Below are positions 28,519-37,559 of a stretch of 64,000 bases of DNA, piece after piece. Position numbers and translations under genes: made by a program. The notes below the pieces were generated by a model. That model did not search any database. It had not been told where the DNA came from and saw only the letters and a list, made by a program, of their open reading frames with translations. The DNA is taken from the NCBI RefSeq assembly GCF_000317435.1, contig NC_019751.1, positions 3,100,001 to 3,164,000 of the forward strand, written 5' to 3'. The stretch comes from Calothrix sp. PCC 6303 (lineage in GTDB: Bacteria > Cyanobacteriota > Cyanobacteriia > Cyanobacteriales > Nostocaceae). Every line of letters starts with the position of its first letter. The first letter of the stretch is position 1.

Positions 28519-29232
28519 CTAAAATAATCGTGCTTGAGATGCCGTTCTCAAATTATTAAATCCTTGTCCGACTACTTGTTTTTGTTGTGCTTGATTTTGT
28601 CCATCTAAAGAGCGAGAAATATTAGTTAAATTCAAGTTAGCTAAGTCCTGAGATTGCTTTGATTTCAAACCATCAGTTCTCATCGCTCCTAGAATCCCTG
28701 CTATTTGAGTGTTTTGTTGAGCCATACGTTTCATCACGTTCTGCGTCACAACTTCATCCTGGGCGGCTTCTCCAGAGTTTTCAACTTGTTCGATAGAAGT
28801 TTGGGTTTTTTCAACTTGCTGTTTCGTAATTTGTTGACCTTGTTTACTCAAAGTGCTATCAGAATAAGCACGGGTAATTTGACGGTCAACTTCATTTGTT
28901 GCTTTATCAACACTATTAATTGCACTATTATTTGAAGCTACAATCTCCTCAATTTTTCCCCTTACTTCTGTTGCATCAGGTAAACCCAATGCACCAACTG
29001 ACTCATTCACTGCTGCTTGTAAATCTCCCTGCAATGAATCAGACAAATCTCCTAATTTACGAGAGATTGTTGAGGAAATATATTTGTTTATCGAGCCTAA
29101 TTGCTCTTGCCACTGGTCAAATACTTTTGTAATGGGATTTGATATCTCTAATGCCGATGCGCTGGAAATACTTACTGTCGAGATTACACCCATACCAACT
29201 ATAGCAACTACTAATTTGTTTGGTTTCTTCAT
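28519..29232 (-). CDS. VirB5/TrbJ-like secreted T4SS protein
   Basis: A 237-residue protein with a signal peptide (cleavage likely after SSASA) and a mature part that is almost entirely helical and Gln/Asn/Ser-rich, including a segment of heptad-like repeats (QITKQQVEKTQTSIEQVE). VirB5/TrbJ proteins, the minor pilus-tip components, have this make-up. Position between the VirB4 ATPase and the VirB6-like gene supports the call; sequence alone would not. Confidence 0.6.
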   Translation of the reverse strand: MKKPNKLVVAIVGMGVISTVSISSASALEISNPITKVFDQWQEQLGSINKYISSTISRKLGDLSDSLQGDLQAAVNESVGALGLPDATEVRGKIEEIVASNNSAINSVDKATNEVDRQITRAYSDSTLSKQGQQITKQQVEKTQTSIEQVENSGEAAQDEVVTQNVMKRMAQQNTQIAGILGAMRTDGLKSKQSQDLANLNLTNISRSLDGQNQAQQKQVVGQGFNNLRTASQARLF

Positions 29233-29239
29233 ATCTCAA

Positions 29240-31951
29240 TCATTCGCTTCCTATTAATTGCTTAGAAAATTCTGCAATCGCCATAAATTTATCTGAATAT
29301 TTGAGTAATGCTTGTGTTCTCCTTTCTTGCTCTGACGGATTATTTGCCACTACTGCGAGTAAATTAAACGGCGGATAGTAACGACAGAAAGTAAATACTC
29401 CGTTATCATCCAACAACCATTGTGAGTAAAAGCCCTCCTTTTTAGGAAAGAAACTTTCTGTAGCATTGCGAGAAATAATCTCTTGAGGATATTTCAAAAT
29501 ATTCTCAAAGCTATCAATAGCAGTGGGTTGAATTCGCCCAATTAACCGAGTGGTTAAATTCTGGAAGATCTTAGAACCAGATGGAGATTTTGCGATTGTA
29601 TCGGGGTCTTGGGCGGATAGAATTACCCTGATACCAGCTTTTGCACCATTAGCACAAAGCCTACCAACCAAAGACGCGATCGCATCAAATTCAAACAAAA
29701 TTGGGCTTTCATCAATAAAAAAGATGCTTGCTGGAGATGCTAATGCTCGTCGTAATGCCGCGCTGTAAGCACTCAAACTCAAAATTGCTGCATCTTCATC
29801 GTTGGACAGGTTACGCAGTGCAAAGATTAAAAGTTGGGCATCGCTGCGGAAGGTAGAAGGTTGTGCTAAGGCTTGTCCAACCCGACTAGAAAGCCAGAAT
29901 CTTAACCTTAACCGAATAGTTTCTAAAGCAGCTTTAGTATCTCCAGTGAGGGAATCCAACCGCAAACGTTCGTGGGAGCAAAAACCTAGAAAGTCATGCA
30001 ATGTCGGCATTACAGACCATTCGTCTGAGCCAAAGCCGTTAATATATGCAGCCGCATAGCGATCGCGTATTAATTCATCTCCAAAAAATGCTTTCAAAGC
30101 CAAAGCAATAAGCGAACGCACGTTATCTGTCAGCACCTGAGATTCACCCCGACGATTCCCCGAAACCATTGCGAGAATTGCATTTGCAAGAAAATCTTTG
30201 TAATCTTCAAACCTTTCCTGCTGCAACTTTGGTGGTAAATCCCGTAAATTTGGTAACTCAAACAAATTGCTAGACTCCTTACCGATGTCAAAATACGCAC
30301 CATCTGCTCCCATGAATTGGGTGTAGTCAGTAAAAGTGCTAGTTCCATCGGGTTTTGGGTAATCCATTGCTACCACTGGCATCCCATGAGCTAATGCCTG
30401 AGTAAGAATTCCAGATGCCAGAACACTTTTACCTGCGCGAGTTGTGGCAAATAGTCCGAGGTTTTTATGCTCCTTGTACAAATCGAGAAATACTGGTGTT
30501 CCTCCTTCTTCTGCAATTAACTCGAAACCGTTACTATCCCCAGCTTTAGTTCTTACCAAGGGCATTAATCCTGGAACTTCACCGCTCAAATACAGCAACC
30601 TTCGATTAAAAGGTGCAGTCATCAAGCGTTCCCAAACTATTGGTAAAGTTTGTAACCAAATGCGCCAGGGATATTCGGTTTCTCTAACAACCCAAGCTGG
30701 ACGCAGAAAGCAGGATTGTAAGTAACGGCAAGCTTCGTCTAATTGTTCGCGGGTTTTGCGGTATACCAAAAACACCGTTGCAACATGAATTGGAACAGCA
30801 CCTTCATAAAGTTCTTCTTGTGCGGCAACAGACTTTTTGATGTTGAGTAGTGATTTTACGTCAACTGAGTTTTTATTCTGTGCAAGTGTAGCTGATGTGT
30901 TTGCTTGTTTGGTCAAACGCTGCATATTAGTTTTTACCAACGTTTCCGAAGCTCGCATCAACTGACAGTAAATCTCGGTGTCGTAAACCCTTTCTCTTGA
31001 TAAAACCTCCCATAAATAATGCATTTGTCGTTCTTTATCTGCCCAACCACCGGGTTTCTCCACGAAGGTGAGGGCTGCAATGTATTTTTCTTGGAGATGC
31101 ACCCATCGTCTATCTGCGATGGGGATGGAAGACTCGGATTCCATGAGAAAAGATGTGGGGGCAACATCTGAATAAATTTCCTCTCGTAGTCCGTTGTCGT
31201 CGAGAATTAAGAGTTGGGGAATTGGACGGGGTGGTGTGTTGTTAAATCGCTGCCATAGTTGTTCCCAGAGCGTATCTGCATTTATTGGGCGGATATCTAG
31301 CCCCATTTTGTTTGATAAAAGTTGTTCCCATAGTTGGAATCCATCGGTAAAGGATGCGTGTAATAGTCTTTCGATAGCGATGAATTGGAGTTCGTTGATT
31401 TCTCCTGTGAATGATTTCCACGAACGTTCTAATTTCGAGAGGATTTTTTCAATAGCATCACTTGTGCCAGTGCTATTGGTTTCAACGGTATAAGTGCAAT
31501 AAAGACGTAGTTTTTTTGGTTTGCGAACTCCTTGGTTTGTGAGTTGTTGTGTTCTACAGCGTTCTCCCATTAAGAGATATTGCAGTTCTTTGTTAGGGGC
31601 AATATCGCTTAAATTCTGAAGTTGTTGCTGTCGTGATGTGTCGTTGGTAAACGAACTAAGATGGATTGTTAAACGTTCGCCGTCGGGTAAATCTTTTAAA
31701 CCTGATTCAATTGCATCAAACACAGGGTCAATTTGTTCGTTGCGTAATGTGGAATGAATACCTGGAGATTCAAATCCAAATTGAATCAGGAAATTATCAA
31801 CTCCTTTGCGTAGGAGATAAGCACCAACTGAACGTCCTTGGAGATTTATTTGCAGCATTGTAAAAGGAGCAAATGCATCTTCAATAGGTATTAGGGAAAC
31901 TTTATTCCCACCATTATCAATAATTCGTTTACCAACTTTTTGATTTGACAC
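29240..31951 (-). CDS. virB4: VirB4/TraC-family T4SS ATPase
   Basis: A 903-residue ATPase that powers pilus assembly and substrate transfer. The N-terminal about 450 residues form the VirB4-type domain; the C-terminal half is the P-loop motor with Walker A ATTRAGKSV near residue 507 and Walker B SIFFIDESPILFE near 745, followed by ILSAQDPDTIAKSPSGSKIFQN, the typical VirB4 region preceding the arginine finger. It is the most secure member of the secretion module and ends 7 bp from the VirB5-like gene. Confidence 0.92.
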   Translation of the reverse strand: MSNQKVGKRIIDNGGNKVSLIPIEDAFAPFTMLQINLQGRSVGAYLLRKGVDNFLIQFGFESPGIHSTLRNEQIDPVFDAIESGLKDLPDGERLTIHLSSFTNDTSRQQQLQNLSDIAPNKELQYLLMGERCRTQQLTNQGVRKPKKLRLYCTYTVETNSTGTSDAIEKILSKLERSWKSFTGEINELQFIAIERLLHASFTDGFQLWEQLLSNKMGLDIRPINADTLWEQLWQRFNNTPPRPIPQLLILDDNGLREEIYSDVAPTSFLMESESSIPIADRRWVHLQEKYIAALTFVEKPGGWADKERQMHYLWEVLSRERVYDTEIYCQLMRASETLVKTNMQRLTKQANTSATLAQNKNSVDVKSLLNIKKSVAAQEELYEGAVPIHVATVFLVYRKTREQLDEACRYLQSCFLRPAWVVRETEYPWRIWLQTLPIVWERLMTAPFNRRLLYLSGEVPGLMPLVRTKAGDSNGFELIAEEGGTPVFLDLYKEHKNLGLFATTRAGKSVLASGILTQALAHGMPVVAMDYPKPDGTSTFTDYTQFMGADGAYFDIGKESSNLFELPNLRDLPPKLQQERFEDYKDFLANAILAMVSGNRRGESQVLTDNVRSLIALALKAFFGDELIRDRYAAAYINGFGSDEWSVMPTLHDFLGFCSHERLRLDSLTGDTKAALETIRLRLRFWLSSRVGQALAQPSTFRSDAQLLIFALRNLSNDEDAAILSLSAYSAALRRALASPASIFFIDESPILFEFDAIASLVGRLCANGAKAGIRVILSAQDPDTIAKSPSGSKIFQNLTTRLIGRIQPTAIDSFENILKYPQEIISRNATESFFPKKEGFYSQWLLDDNGVFTFCRYYPPFNLLAVVANNPSEQERRTQALLKYSDKFMAIAEFSKQLIGSE

Positions 31952-31963
31952 TCACACAACAAC

Positions 31964-32287
31964 CTACATTTTTTTGACTTTGCTTCCTTTTTTTGAATCT
32001 ATAACTGGCTGGTACAAACATCGAATACGTGTCCAACTAGGGGTAGCAACAAATTTAGATAAAATACGCCAACTACCATTAGCTGTAAGAATCCACCATG
32101 TTGCTATTCCCCAAGCTGCGACTGCACAAGTCCAAACCCAATTAAGCCTAAATAAACCATGTATCAAGTAGTAAGAAAGTCCACAAATTATTGCCCAAGG
32201 AATTAATTGATCTGCGGGGAATGGTCCGATGTTTGCTTGTTTCCCAAGAGTCGCATTAACTTTACGGTACTTTGATTTTTCCTCCAT
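31964..32287 (-). CDS. VirB3/PrgI-like small membrane protein
   Basis: A 107-residue protein if it starts at MEEKSKYRK (32287). The longer frame to 32368 would be translated from heptanucleotide-repeat DNA and is unlikely. Two adjacent membrane helices lie at about 25-65 (LIPWAIICGLSYYLIHGLF, VWTCAVAAWGIATWWIL). Such small two-helix proteins directly upstream of VirB4 are VirB3-like. The stop is 12 bp before the VirB4 start. Confidence 0.65.
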   Translation of the reverse strand: MEEKSKYRKVNATLGKQANIGPFPADQLIPWAIICGLSYYLIHGLFRLNWVWTCAVAAWGIATWWILTANGSWRILSKFVATPSWTRIRCLYQPVIDSKKGSKVKKM

Positions 32288-32299
32288 ATTTTTATTAGT

Positions 32300-32413
32300 G
32301 AGTAGCGAGTGGCGAGTAGTGAGTAGTGCAGAGGCATAGCGGCTTGTGGTGAGTAGAATTAACCTCAAATATTTCCCTCTACTCGCTACTCACTATTCAC
32401 TATTCACCCTCCT
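32300..32413. repeat. Heptanucleotide (STRR-like) repeat between T4SS genes
   Basis: Degenerate tandem copies of GTGAGTA/GCGAGTA on one side and CTACTCG/CTATTCA on the other flank a short centre, forming a loose inverted arrangement. Such short tandem repeats are common in Nostocales genomes. The right part touches the stop codon of the pilin-like gene. Confidence 0.6.
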
Positions 32414-32904
32414 CCTCCCCCTCCTCCTCCTCCAATAATCAAATTTGCCAGAATATCACCCATCGTTACTGCAATCAAAATAATCATTGGTGTTCGGGCT
32501 AAATTTTGCCAATCTTCATCCTGCCTTGCCGCTTGAACAACCCGTACTAAAGAAATTCCCAAGTACAATATGAATAATCCTCTTAGTACATTAAACGATA
32601 AAGTAATTGCTGTATCTGCACCTGTAAATTGTGATGTCATCCAAGTTTCTGCATTTTGAAAAAATTGTGCTTGTACTGGAGTGGAAAGAGCATCTAAGAG
32701 TAGGAATGTGCCGAAAAGTGTGAATGCCGATGAAGTTATTTTGTACCTTTGTGAAAAGTTAGCGATGGTGTTGAAGAAACCGTCCAACTCGCGTCGAAAA
32801 AATATTGCGTTCACTCCCAATGTTGAAATAGCCAATGTTGTGATTCCAATCAAACTGGGGTTAATAACTACATCTAGGATTGTTGTGGTAGTTGCTATCA
32901 GCAT
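32404..32904 (-). CDS. VirB2/TrbC-like pilin candidate with poly-Gly tail
   Basis: A 166-residue protein if it starts at MLIATTTTILD (32904). The longer frame to 33120 would include a MITE-like repeat and is rejected. It has a long hydrophobic leader with possible cleavage after PVQA, then two hydrophobic segments (LRGLFILYLGISLV and TPMIILIAVTMGDILANLII), as in VirB2/TrbC pilins. The C-terminus is nine glycines coded by a CCT-rich microsatellite that runs into a heptanucleotide repeat. It is first in the secretion gene order, as virB2 would be. Confidence 0.5.
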   Translation of the reverse strand: MLIATTTTILDVVINPSLIGITTLAISTLGVNAIFFRRELDGFFNTIANFSQRYKITSSAFTLFGTFLLLDALSTPVQAQFFQNAETWMTSQFTGADTAITLSFNVLRGLFILYLGISLVRVVQAARQDEDWQNLARTPMIILIAVTMGDILANLIIGGGGGGGGG

Positions 32905-32932
32905 TAATTGAGATGAACGGGGGTTATTTCCT

Positions 32933-33077
32933 TGACCGAAGAGGCAGGGGGAAAAGGAGCAGGGAGCGGGGGGAGCAAGCCCTGCCCTTACAGGGTGTTC
33001 TTGCTGGGTCAGAGTACAAGCTCCGTTCCAGTTTTCCCCCTTGCTCCCTGCCCCCTGCCCCTTTTCCTCTTCTTGGC
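32933..33077 (-). repeat. MITE-like dispersed repeat, copy A
   Basis: About 145 bp whose complement begins CAAGAAGAGGAAAAGGGGCA, contains GGGAAAACTGGAACGGAGC, and ends CCCCCTGCCTCTTCGGTC. The same parts occur in the same order at 36893-37088. It has GC-rich, partly self-complementary ends and no coding capacity, and sits just upstream of the pilin-like gene. Confidence 0.75.
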
Positions 33078-33443
33078 GCGAGTGGGAATATAAAGACGGT
33101 TTCGAGTGCATAGGAATCAAAACAAAGTTTTCTTGCCTCCCAAATTAACCCCCAAGCTATTGAACTTTCATCAACCAATTGTTAGATATCTAACTCTTAT
33201 TTTTCTCTAATGAAAGTATTTTAAAAACAGGTTTGATTCATTACTAAATATATGTGTGTAAACACTGCATTTTCAGTTATGGAAGTGTTGATAAATAGAA
33301 AATATTCCATAACTTATGTATTTTTTAGTAATTCATCAGTAAAAATATCACAATGCATTTTGTGTAGTATACATACAAATATTTGCCATTAGAAAAGGCA
33401 GCAGAAAACAGATTTCTCTGCTCCCTGCTCCCCTGCTTCTTTT
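33078..33443. other. AT-rich gap upstream of pilin gene
   Basis: About 365 bp of AT-rich DNA between the DnaB helicase 3' end and the MITE-like repeat. No gene. It may hold the promoter of the secretion operon on the minus strand, but I see no clear promoter boxes. Confidence 0.4.
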
Positions 33444-34799
33444 TCAACGTTGGGCATTTCTAATAATTCCGTAAGCAGAATCAAACAAAACTGATGCGGT
33501 TCCTGTTTTACCGTGGCGTGCTTTAGCGACGATGAGTTCTAAAATTCCCTTATCGACTGTCTCCCGGTCATAATATTCATCGCGGTAGGCAAGAATGATA
33601 TTGTCTGCAACCATCTCCAAAATCCCCGATTGCGATAAGTCGCTCATCATGGGACGTTTGTTGTTTCTTCCTTCCACTCCCCTGGAAATCTGGGACAGTG
33701 CTAATATTGGAACCTCCAAGTCGCCTGCCAGTTTGTACAATCCTCGTGCCACATCACCGAGTTCGTAACTACGATTTCCCTTAGTGTCGGGAGCCATCAT
33801 TTGCAGATAATCAACTATCACCAGTCCTAATTTCCCTTCTCTGGCTTGAATTTGACGACATTCTGAAGCAATTCCGGTAACTGTTATTCCCCGACTGTCG
33901 TTGATATATAGTGGTAATTCGCTGGAAATATTGGCAATTTTGACAATGCTGGTAAATTCACATTCAGACAGTGGATTGTAACCTGAACGGTGGCGACGAA
34001 TTCTGTCGCTTTTCAATGGTCTAATTTGGATTGGTTCGTATTCTTTGTTGATGCTAATTGCGCTCCACAATCGATATTCTAGCTGCATTTTCGTCATTTC
34101 GAGAGAGAAAATAGCTACTGGCAAGTTGTGATTCTGTATCATCCCCAATGCTAGATTCATGGCAATCATCGACTTCCCCATTGATGGGCGACCTGCAATA
34201 ATTGTCAGTGTACCTGGTTCAAATCCAATGATGAGTTTGTCGAGTTCTTGAAATCCCGTTGGATAAATCGGTTTGTTGGATGCTAAGTTGGTGTAAGCTT
34301 CAGAAGCGATGAGGCTATTGTGTTCGGTGTTTGGACGAAATTCTTGATTTGAGACTTGGTATAGTTTTTGCTGGGAAGCTTCAATAATTTCAGGTAAATC
34401 TGTTTCTATTTGGTAAGCTAATTGGTTGATTTCGCTGCTAACTCCAATTAATCTGCGTCGAATGTATTTATCCATTACCAATTCTGCTAGTGCATCAATA
34501 TTTATGGCAGATACTGTGTGATGGAGCAATGATACCAGTTTATTTCTGCCACCAATTTTGATGAGTAAGTTGGCATCGTGAAGCCAATCAATGACTGTGA
34601 GTAAATCGGTTGGTTTTCCTTGATGGTGTAGTCGTAGTAGGATTTGGTAAATTTCTTTGTGGGAAGAAGCGTAAAATGCATCGGGTACGAGATATTCGCA
34701 CACCCGACTGATGGCGATGGGATCTAGTAAAATCCCTCCGAGTATTGCTTCTTCGGCTTCAATGTTTGCTGGGGGTAATTTGTCTATCATGTTGCTCAA
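33444..34799 (-). CDS. dnaB: DnaB-like replicative helicase (accessory copy)
   Basis: A 451-residue hexameric helicase. N-terminal domain about 8-110 (NIEAEEAILGGILLDP), then the RecA-type motor with Walker A GRPSMGKS near 207, IFSLEM, the Walker B strand LVIVDYLQMM, and LSQISRGVEGRNNKRPMMSDLSQSG. It lacks an intein. Located beside secretion genes and a winged-helix gene, it is probably the replication helicase of a plasmid or integrated conjugative element, not the housekeeping gene. Confidence 0.9.
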   Translation of the reverse strand: MSNMIDKLPPANIEAEEAILGGILLDPIAISRVCEYLVPDAFYASSHKEIYQILLRLHHQGKPTDLLTVIDWLHDANLLIKIGGRNKLVSLLHHTVSAINIDALAELVMDKYIRRRLIGVSSEINQLAYQIETDLPEIIEASQQKLYQVSNQEFRPNTEHNSLIASEAYTNLASNKPIYPTGFQELDKLIIGFEPGTLTIIAGRPSMGKSMIAMNLALGMIQNHNLPVAIFSLEMTKMQLEYRLWSAISINKEYEPIQIRPLKSDRIRRHRSGYNPLSECEFTSIVKIANISSELPLYINDSRGITVTGIASECRQIQAREGKLGLVIVDYLQMMAPDTKGNRSYELGDVARGLYKLAGDLEVPILALSQISRGVEGRNNKRPMMSDLSQSGILEMVADNIILAYRDEYYDRETVDKGILELIVAKARHGKTGTASVLFDSAYGIIRNAQR

Positions 34800-34981
34800 T
34801 TAGTTTCTGTTACAAGAAGAAAGGCAGGAGGCAGAAGGTTTTAGAAAATAATTCTTCCAGGCAGCTTTGCGGGGTCAGATGACTCGGCAAACGTGCCGCT
34901 CTGCCAAAATGGTTTAAAGTCCCGTTCTGATTTCGGCGTGAGCGCTCCGCTCACGAAACGTCTAAATTTATCTATGGGGAT

Positions 34982-35740
34982 TCATTCCCTCCTGCCTCCT
35001 TCAATTATTTCTTCTGCAAGTCTTTCTTTGGTTCGCAGTTCTTCTTGCCATTGTTCAAATGCGTTGTGATATTCGCTTTGCTTGGGTTGTTTTGCTCTGC
35101 TGTCTACAAAGCTTTGATAGTAGACTTCCCAGCGATTTTGTCCAGCTTTGTTTTTGTGAGCTAGCCATGCTTCTAGGTCATTTATTTCTTGCCGAAGATT
35201 CTTCGTCTATTCTTGGCAATAATTCAAAAAATTCCCGCGCTCGTTATCTGAGAGAGTATTTATAAAATCTATATAGATCTTAGAGGGGCTGAAATCTTTA
35301 TCTAGCAAGCCTTCTGACGACTGAATGTTTCCTATAAGAAACTGGTGTTTCCTAGAGGAAACCGAAGTTTCCTCCAGGAAATCTGAGTTTCCTATAGTCC
35401 ACTCATGTTTCTCATCAGAAACTATATTTCTATTTGGCAATTGTTCCTCACTATTTTTAGTTGGTCTAATTTTAATTTTTACCCGCACAAGTTCAAGATC
35501 TATCTCACCCACTTGTTCTAACTTTTTGAGTGCTTTGGATACTGCACCTTTGGATAATCTCAAATCGGATGCCATCTGAGTCACGCTATATTCGTGTTTG
35601 CAGTTTTGAAATGGATCGAGTGAGCGAATGTAATACAGAACTTTGATTTCTGAACCTGTTAAATCTTTCACGGTTTTTAACCACTCGCTGTGGGTTAATT
35701 GGTAAAACAGCGAAGGTTTTTCGGCTTTTATTTGAGTCAT
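34982..35740 (-). pseudogene. Winged-helix gene split by in-frame TAG
   Basis: The first 177 codons (35207-35740) encode a MarR/RepA-like winged helix (LTGSEIKVLYYIRSLD, YSVTQMASDLRLSKGAVSKALKKLEQVGEI). After the TAG at 35207-35209 the same frame stays open for 74 more codons (TKNLRQEINDLEAWLAHKN, WEVYYQSFVDSRAKQ, then a stop at 34982), and this reads like genuine protein. The original gene was therefore about 251 codons long. It is either a recent nonsense mutant or a functional shorter form. Five palindromic repeats lie inside its coding sequence. Confidence 0.7.
35327..35422. repeat. Five 16-bp palindromes at exact 20-bp period
   Basis: GTTTCCTATAAGAAAC, GTTTCCTAGAGGAAAC, GTTTCCTCCAGGAAAT, GTTTCCTATAGTCCAC and GTTTCTCATCAGAAAC start at 35327, 35347, 35367, 35387 and 35407. 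The 20-bp period is not a multiple of three, so it is not a protein repeat although it lies inside the winged-helix gene. It looks like an iteron or operator array on one face of the helix. Confidence 0.85.
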
Positions 35741-35947
35741 TCTTAGGACTTCTTCTAAGTGAGGTGGAAAATTTCAAAAGTGATGTGATACGGATATTTT
35801 TGACTAGTACAAGACGGCGTAAATAGCGCAAAGTTGAGCCACTGCGTTGCGGGGGTTCCCCCCGCACGGGGCTGCTCTTCGCCAAACTTTGTAAGAGAAG
35901 CAGACCATTATTAAACCCTGAAAAGCTCAGTAATAATCAGCTTTCCC

Positions 35948-35983
35948 CTACTGCCTACTGCCTACTGCCTACTCACTACTGCC
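35948..35983. repeat. Heptanucleotide tandem repeat
   Basis: Three to four copies of CTACTGC followed by degenerate units (CTACTCA, CTACTGC). Typical cyanobacterial STRR; no coding role. Confidence 0.75.
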
Positions 35984-36016
35984 TTCATGTACTAGGAACT
36001 AGAAAGTTAGCCCACT

Positions 36017-36363
36017 AATTTCTTGGTGAACTGGATTTGGAGGTTGGTGAGTTCTTTAGTTGGCTATCTCAAATCCCGAAGGATTTTCAGGATAATTTTT
36101 GGCTCAAAATTCGCAATGAAGAACCCTCATGGAGAAGAAAAGTATTTTCCGCAAGTCACAGCGATGTTGGAAAAATTCTCATTCTTCTTAATTGAGCGAT
36201 GGGCAAGGCAAGTAGTGCTAATACGGGTAAGTTAGCTTCTTAGTTTGCTAGTCTTGGCGCAGGAATAGATATTGAGTTTTTAGCGATTCTTTCTGTCACT
36301 CTTGATACTCATCCAAAAATATTGACTGCATCCCATTCAAAACAAATCATCCTAAAGGAATAA
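36017..36363 (+). pseudogene. Possible decayed coding remnant
   Basis: One frame reads like protein (ELDLEVGEFFSWLSQIPKDF, NFWLKIRNEEPSWRRKVFSAS, then GAGIDIEFLAILSVTLDTHP) but is broken by two in-frame stops and ends at 36361-36363. I do not recognise the family. It could be chance, but the amino-acid make-up is better than in the other frames. Confidence 0.3.
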
Positions 36364-36892
36364 ATATTTGTCAACTATTTATAACTATGGCATGAGAAGG
36401 ATTTATAAATCCAGCTAAAATTCAGTGTTTAGATATTAGCTATGCCTTTAGATACCTGAGTTATTCAGTGTAGAATAATGTGCTATTGATGTATTCCTTG
36501 ACTGAACTATTTATCAGAAATATTAGTGTTCATGTTGGCTACGTATAAAATCACAGAATATCTATCAAATAAAATACAGCTTGATTTTAGATGTATTTTA
36601 TTTGGTAGAATAAAAATTGCCAAAAATATCTAACAAGAGTATAAGTAGTTCAAGGGAATACAAATGTTTTATTTGCACTGTTGGGGAAATTGGGGCAAAT
36701 CAGTAATCAGTTGTATTTAGAGTCGTATTTTTCTAGTTTTTGTGGTGTTAAAACTGGAAGATTTTAGGCTTTGAAAATTACACAAAATCATAGTGAATGC
36801 AAGTTTCGCTCAAAAGTATTTGATAAATTCGGCGTTACTGTATAGCTTGATGGCATCCAAGAAAAGCGTAGCTTGGCGTATGAGTCCTATGT

Positions 36893-37088
36893 CGTCAAGA
36901 AGAGGAAAAGGGGCAGTTCTTGCTGGGAGCAAGGGGGAAAACTGGAACGGAGCGTATGCCATCCGACAAGCGCAAGAACGCTCTGTAAGGGCGGGGCTTG
37001 TACCCATGTTCCACTCCGCACTCGCGTTAGGGGAAAGGGCTTGCTCCCCCCGCTAGAAAGCTCATGAATTCCCCCTGCCTCTTCGGTC
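36893..37088 (+). repeat. MITE-like dispersed repeat, copy B
   Basis: Shares its left end (CAAGAAGAGGAAAAGGGGCA), its middle (GGGAAAACTGGAACGGAGC, then TGTAAGGGCGGGGCTTG) and its right end (CCCCCTGCCTCTTCGGTC) with the complement of 32933-33077, but carries about 50 bp of extra or diverged sequence. The opposite orientation means the two copies could pair or recombine to invert the DNA between them. Confidence 0.75.
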
Positions 37089-37249
37089 ACGCAAGCTATA
37101 GCCATATTATGGGATAACTTTGCTCCTATTTGGAACGAGCTTATCTAGCTTTTAGCCGTCAGTTAATCTGGCATTGCACAAATGCCAGAAATTCAATATG
37201 AGATATCTAATGCAAACTACCTGTTTGTTGTATTTAGGAATTTTCCAAA

Positions 37250-37513
37250 ATGTTTCAGTTTGCAAGTAAGTATCTGGCTTCAAAGAGCCTAAACCTTAGC
37301 CATTCTACGCTCAAGAAATATCGGCTTGATGGAACATGGATTGAGGGAACCCATTGGGTACGAGTCAATAATCGCTGTATTCTTTACAATCTCGACTTGA
37401 TTCAGGATTGGTTGCACAATCGTCATGATCCAGTTGCTCATCACCGGGCGATTGATACATATCACGCTAATTTGGTGAGTAATCAGAAGCGTAATAATCG
37501 GATTAGAACTTAG
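37250..37513 (+). CDS. Excisionase-like protein
   Basis: An 87-residue basic protein with a short helix-turn-helix (LNLSHSTLKKYRLDGTWIEG) and the WVRVNNRCILYNLDLIQDWLHNRHDP block seen in cyanobacterial excisionase-family (recombination directionality) proteins. Such proteins bend attachment-site DNA to favour excision by tyrosine integrases. It lies 1.2 kb before the first integrase and on the other strand. Which integrase it serves is unclear. Confidence 0.7.
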   Translation: MFQFASKYLASKSLNLSHSTLKKYRLDGTWIEGTHWVRVNNRCILYNLDLIQDWLHNRHDPVAHHRAIDTYHANLVSNQKRNNRIRT

Positions 37514-37559
37514 GTAAATGCAGCAATTTGCGATTTTATAATCAGTAAATAGTCGTAAT

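Larger units (their letters stand above)
35741..36892. other. Mostly gene-less accessory DNA
   Basis: Apart from the heptanucleotide repeat at 35948-35983 and a weak coding remnant at 36017-36363, I see only AT-rich DNA and a GC-rich patch near 35840-35880 (GCGGGGGTTCCCCCCGC) that can form a hairpin. The remaining open frames have no protein-like character. Confidence 0.4.

Noticed and set aside
32905-33120. N-terminal extension of the pilin-like protein
   Set aside because: The extension would be translated from the MITE-like repeat that also occurs, non-coding, at 36893-37088.
14859-35209. Stop-codon reassignment suggested by in-frame TAG in two genes
   Set aside because: One is a dead transposase that also has a TAA; the large intact genes show no internal TAG, so ordinary nonsense changes explain both.
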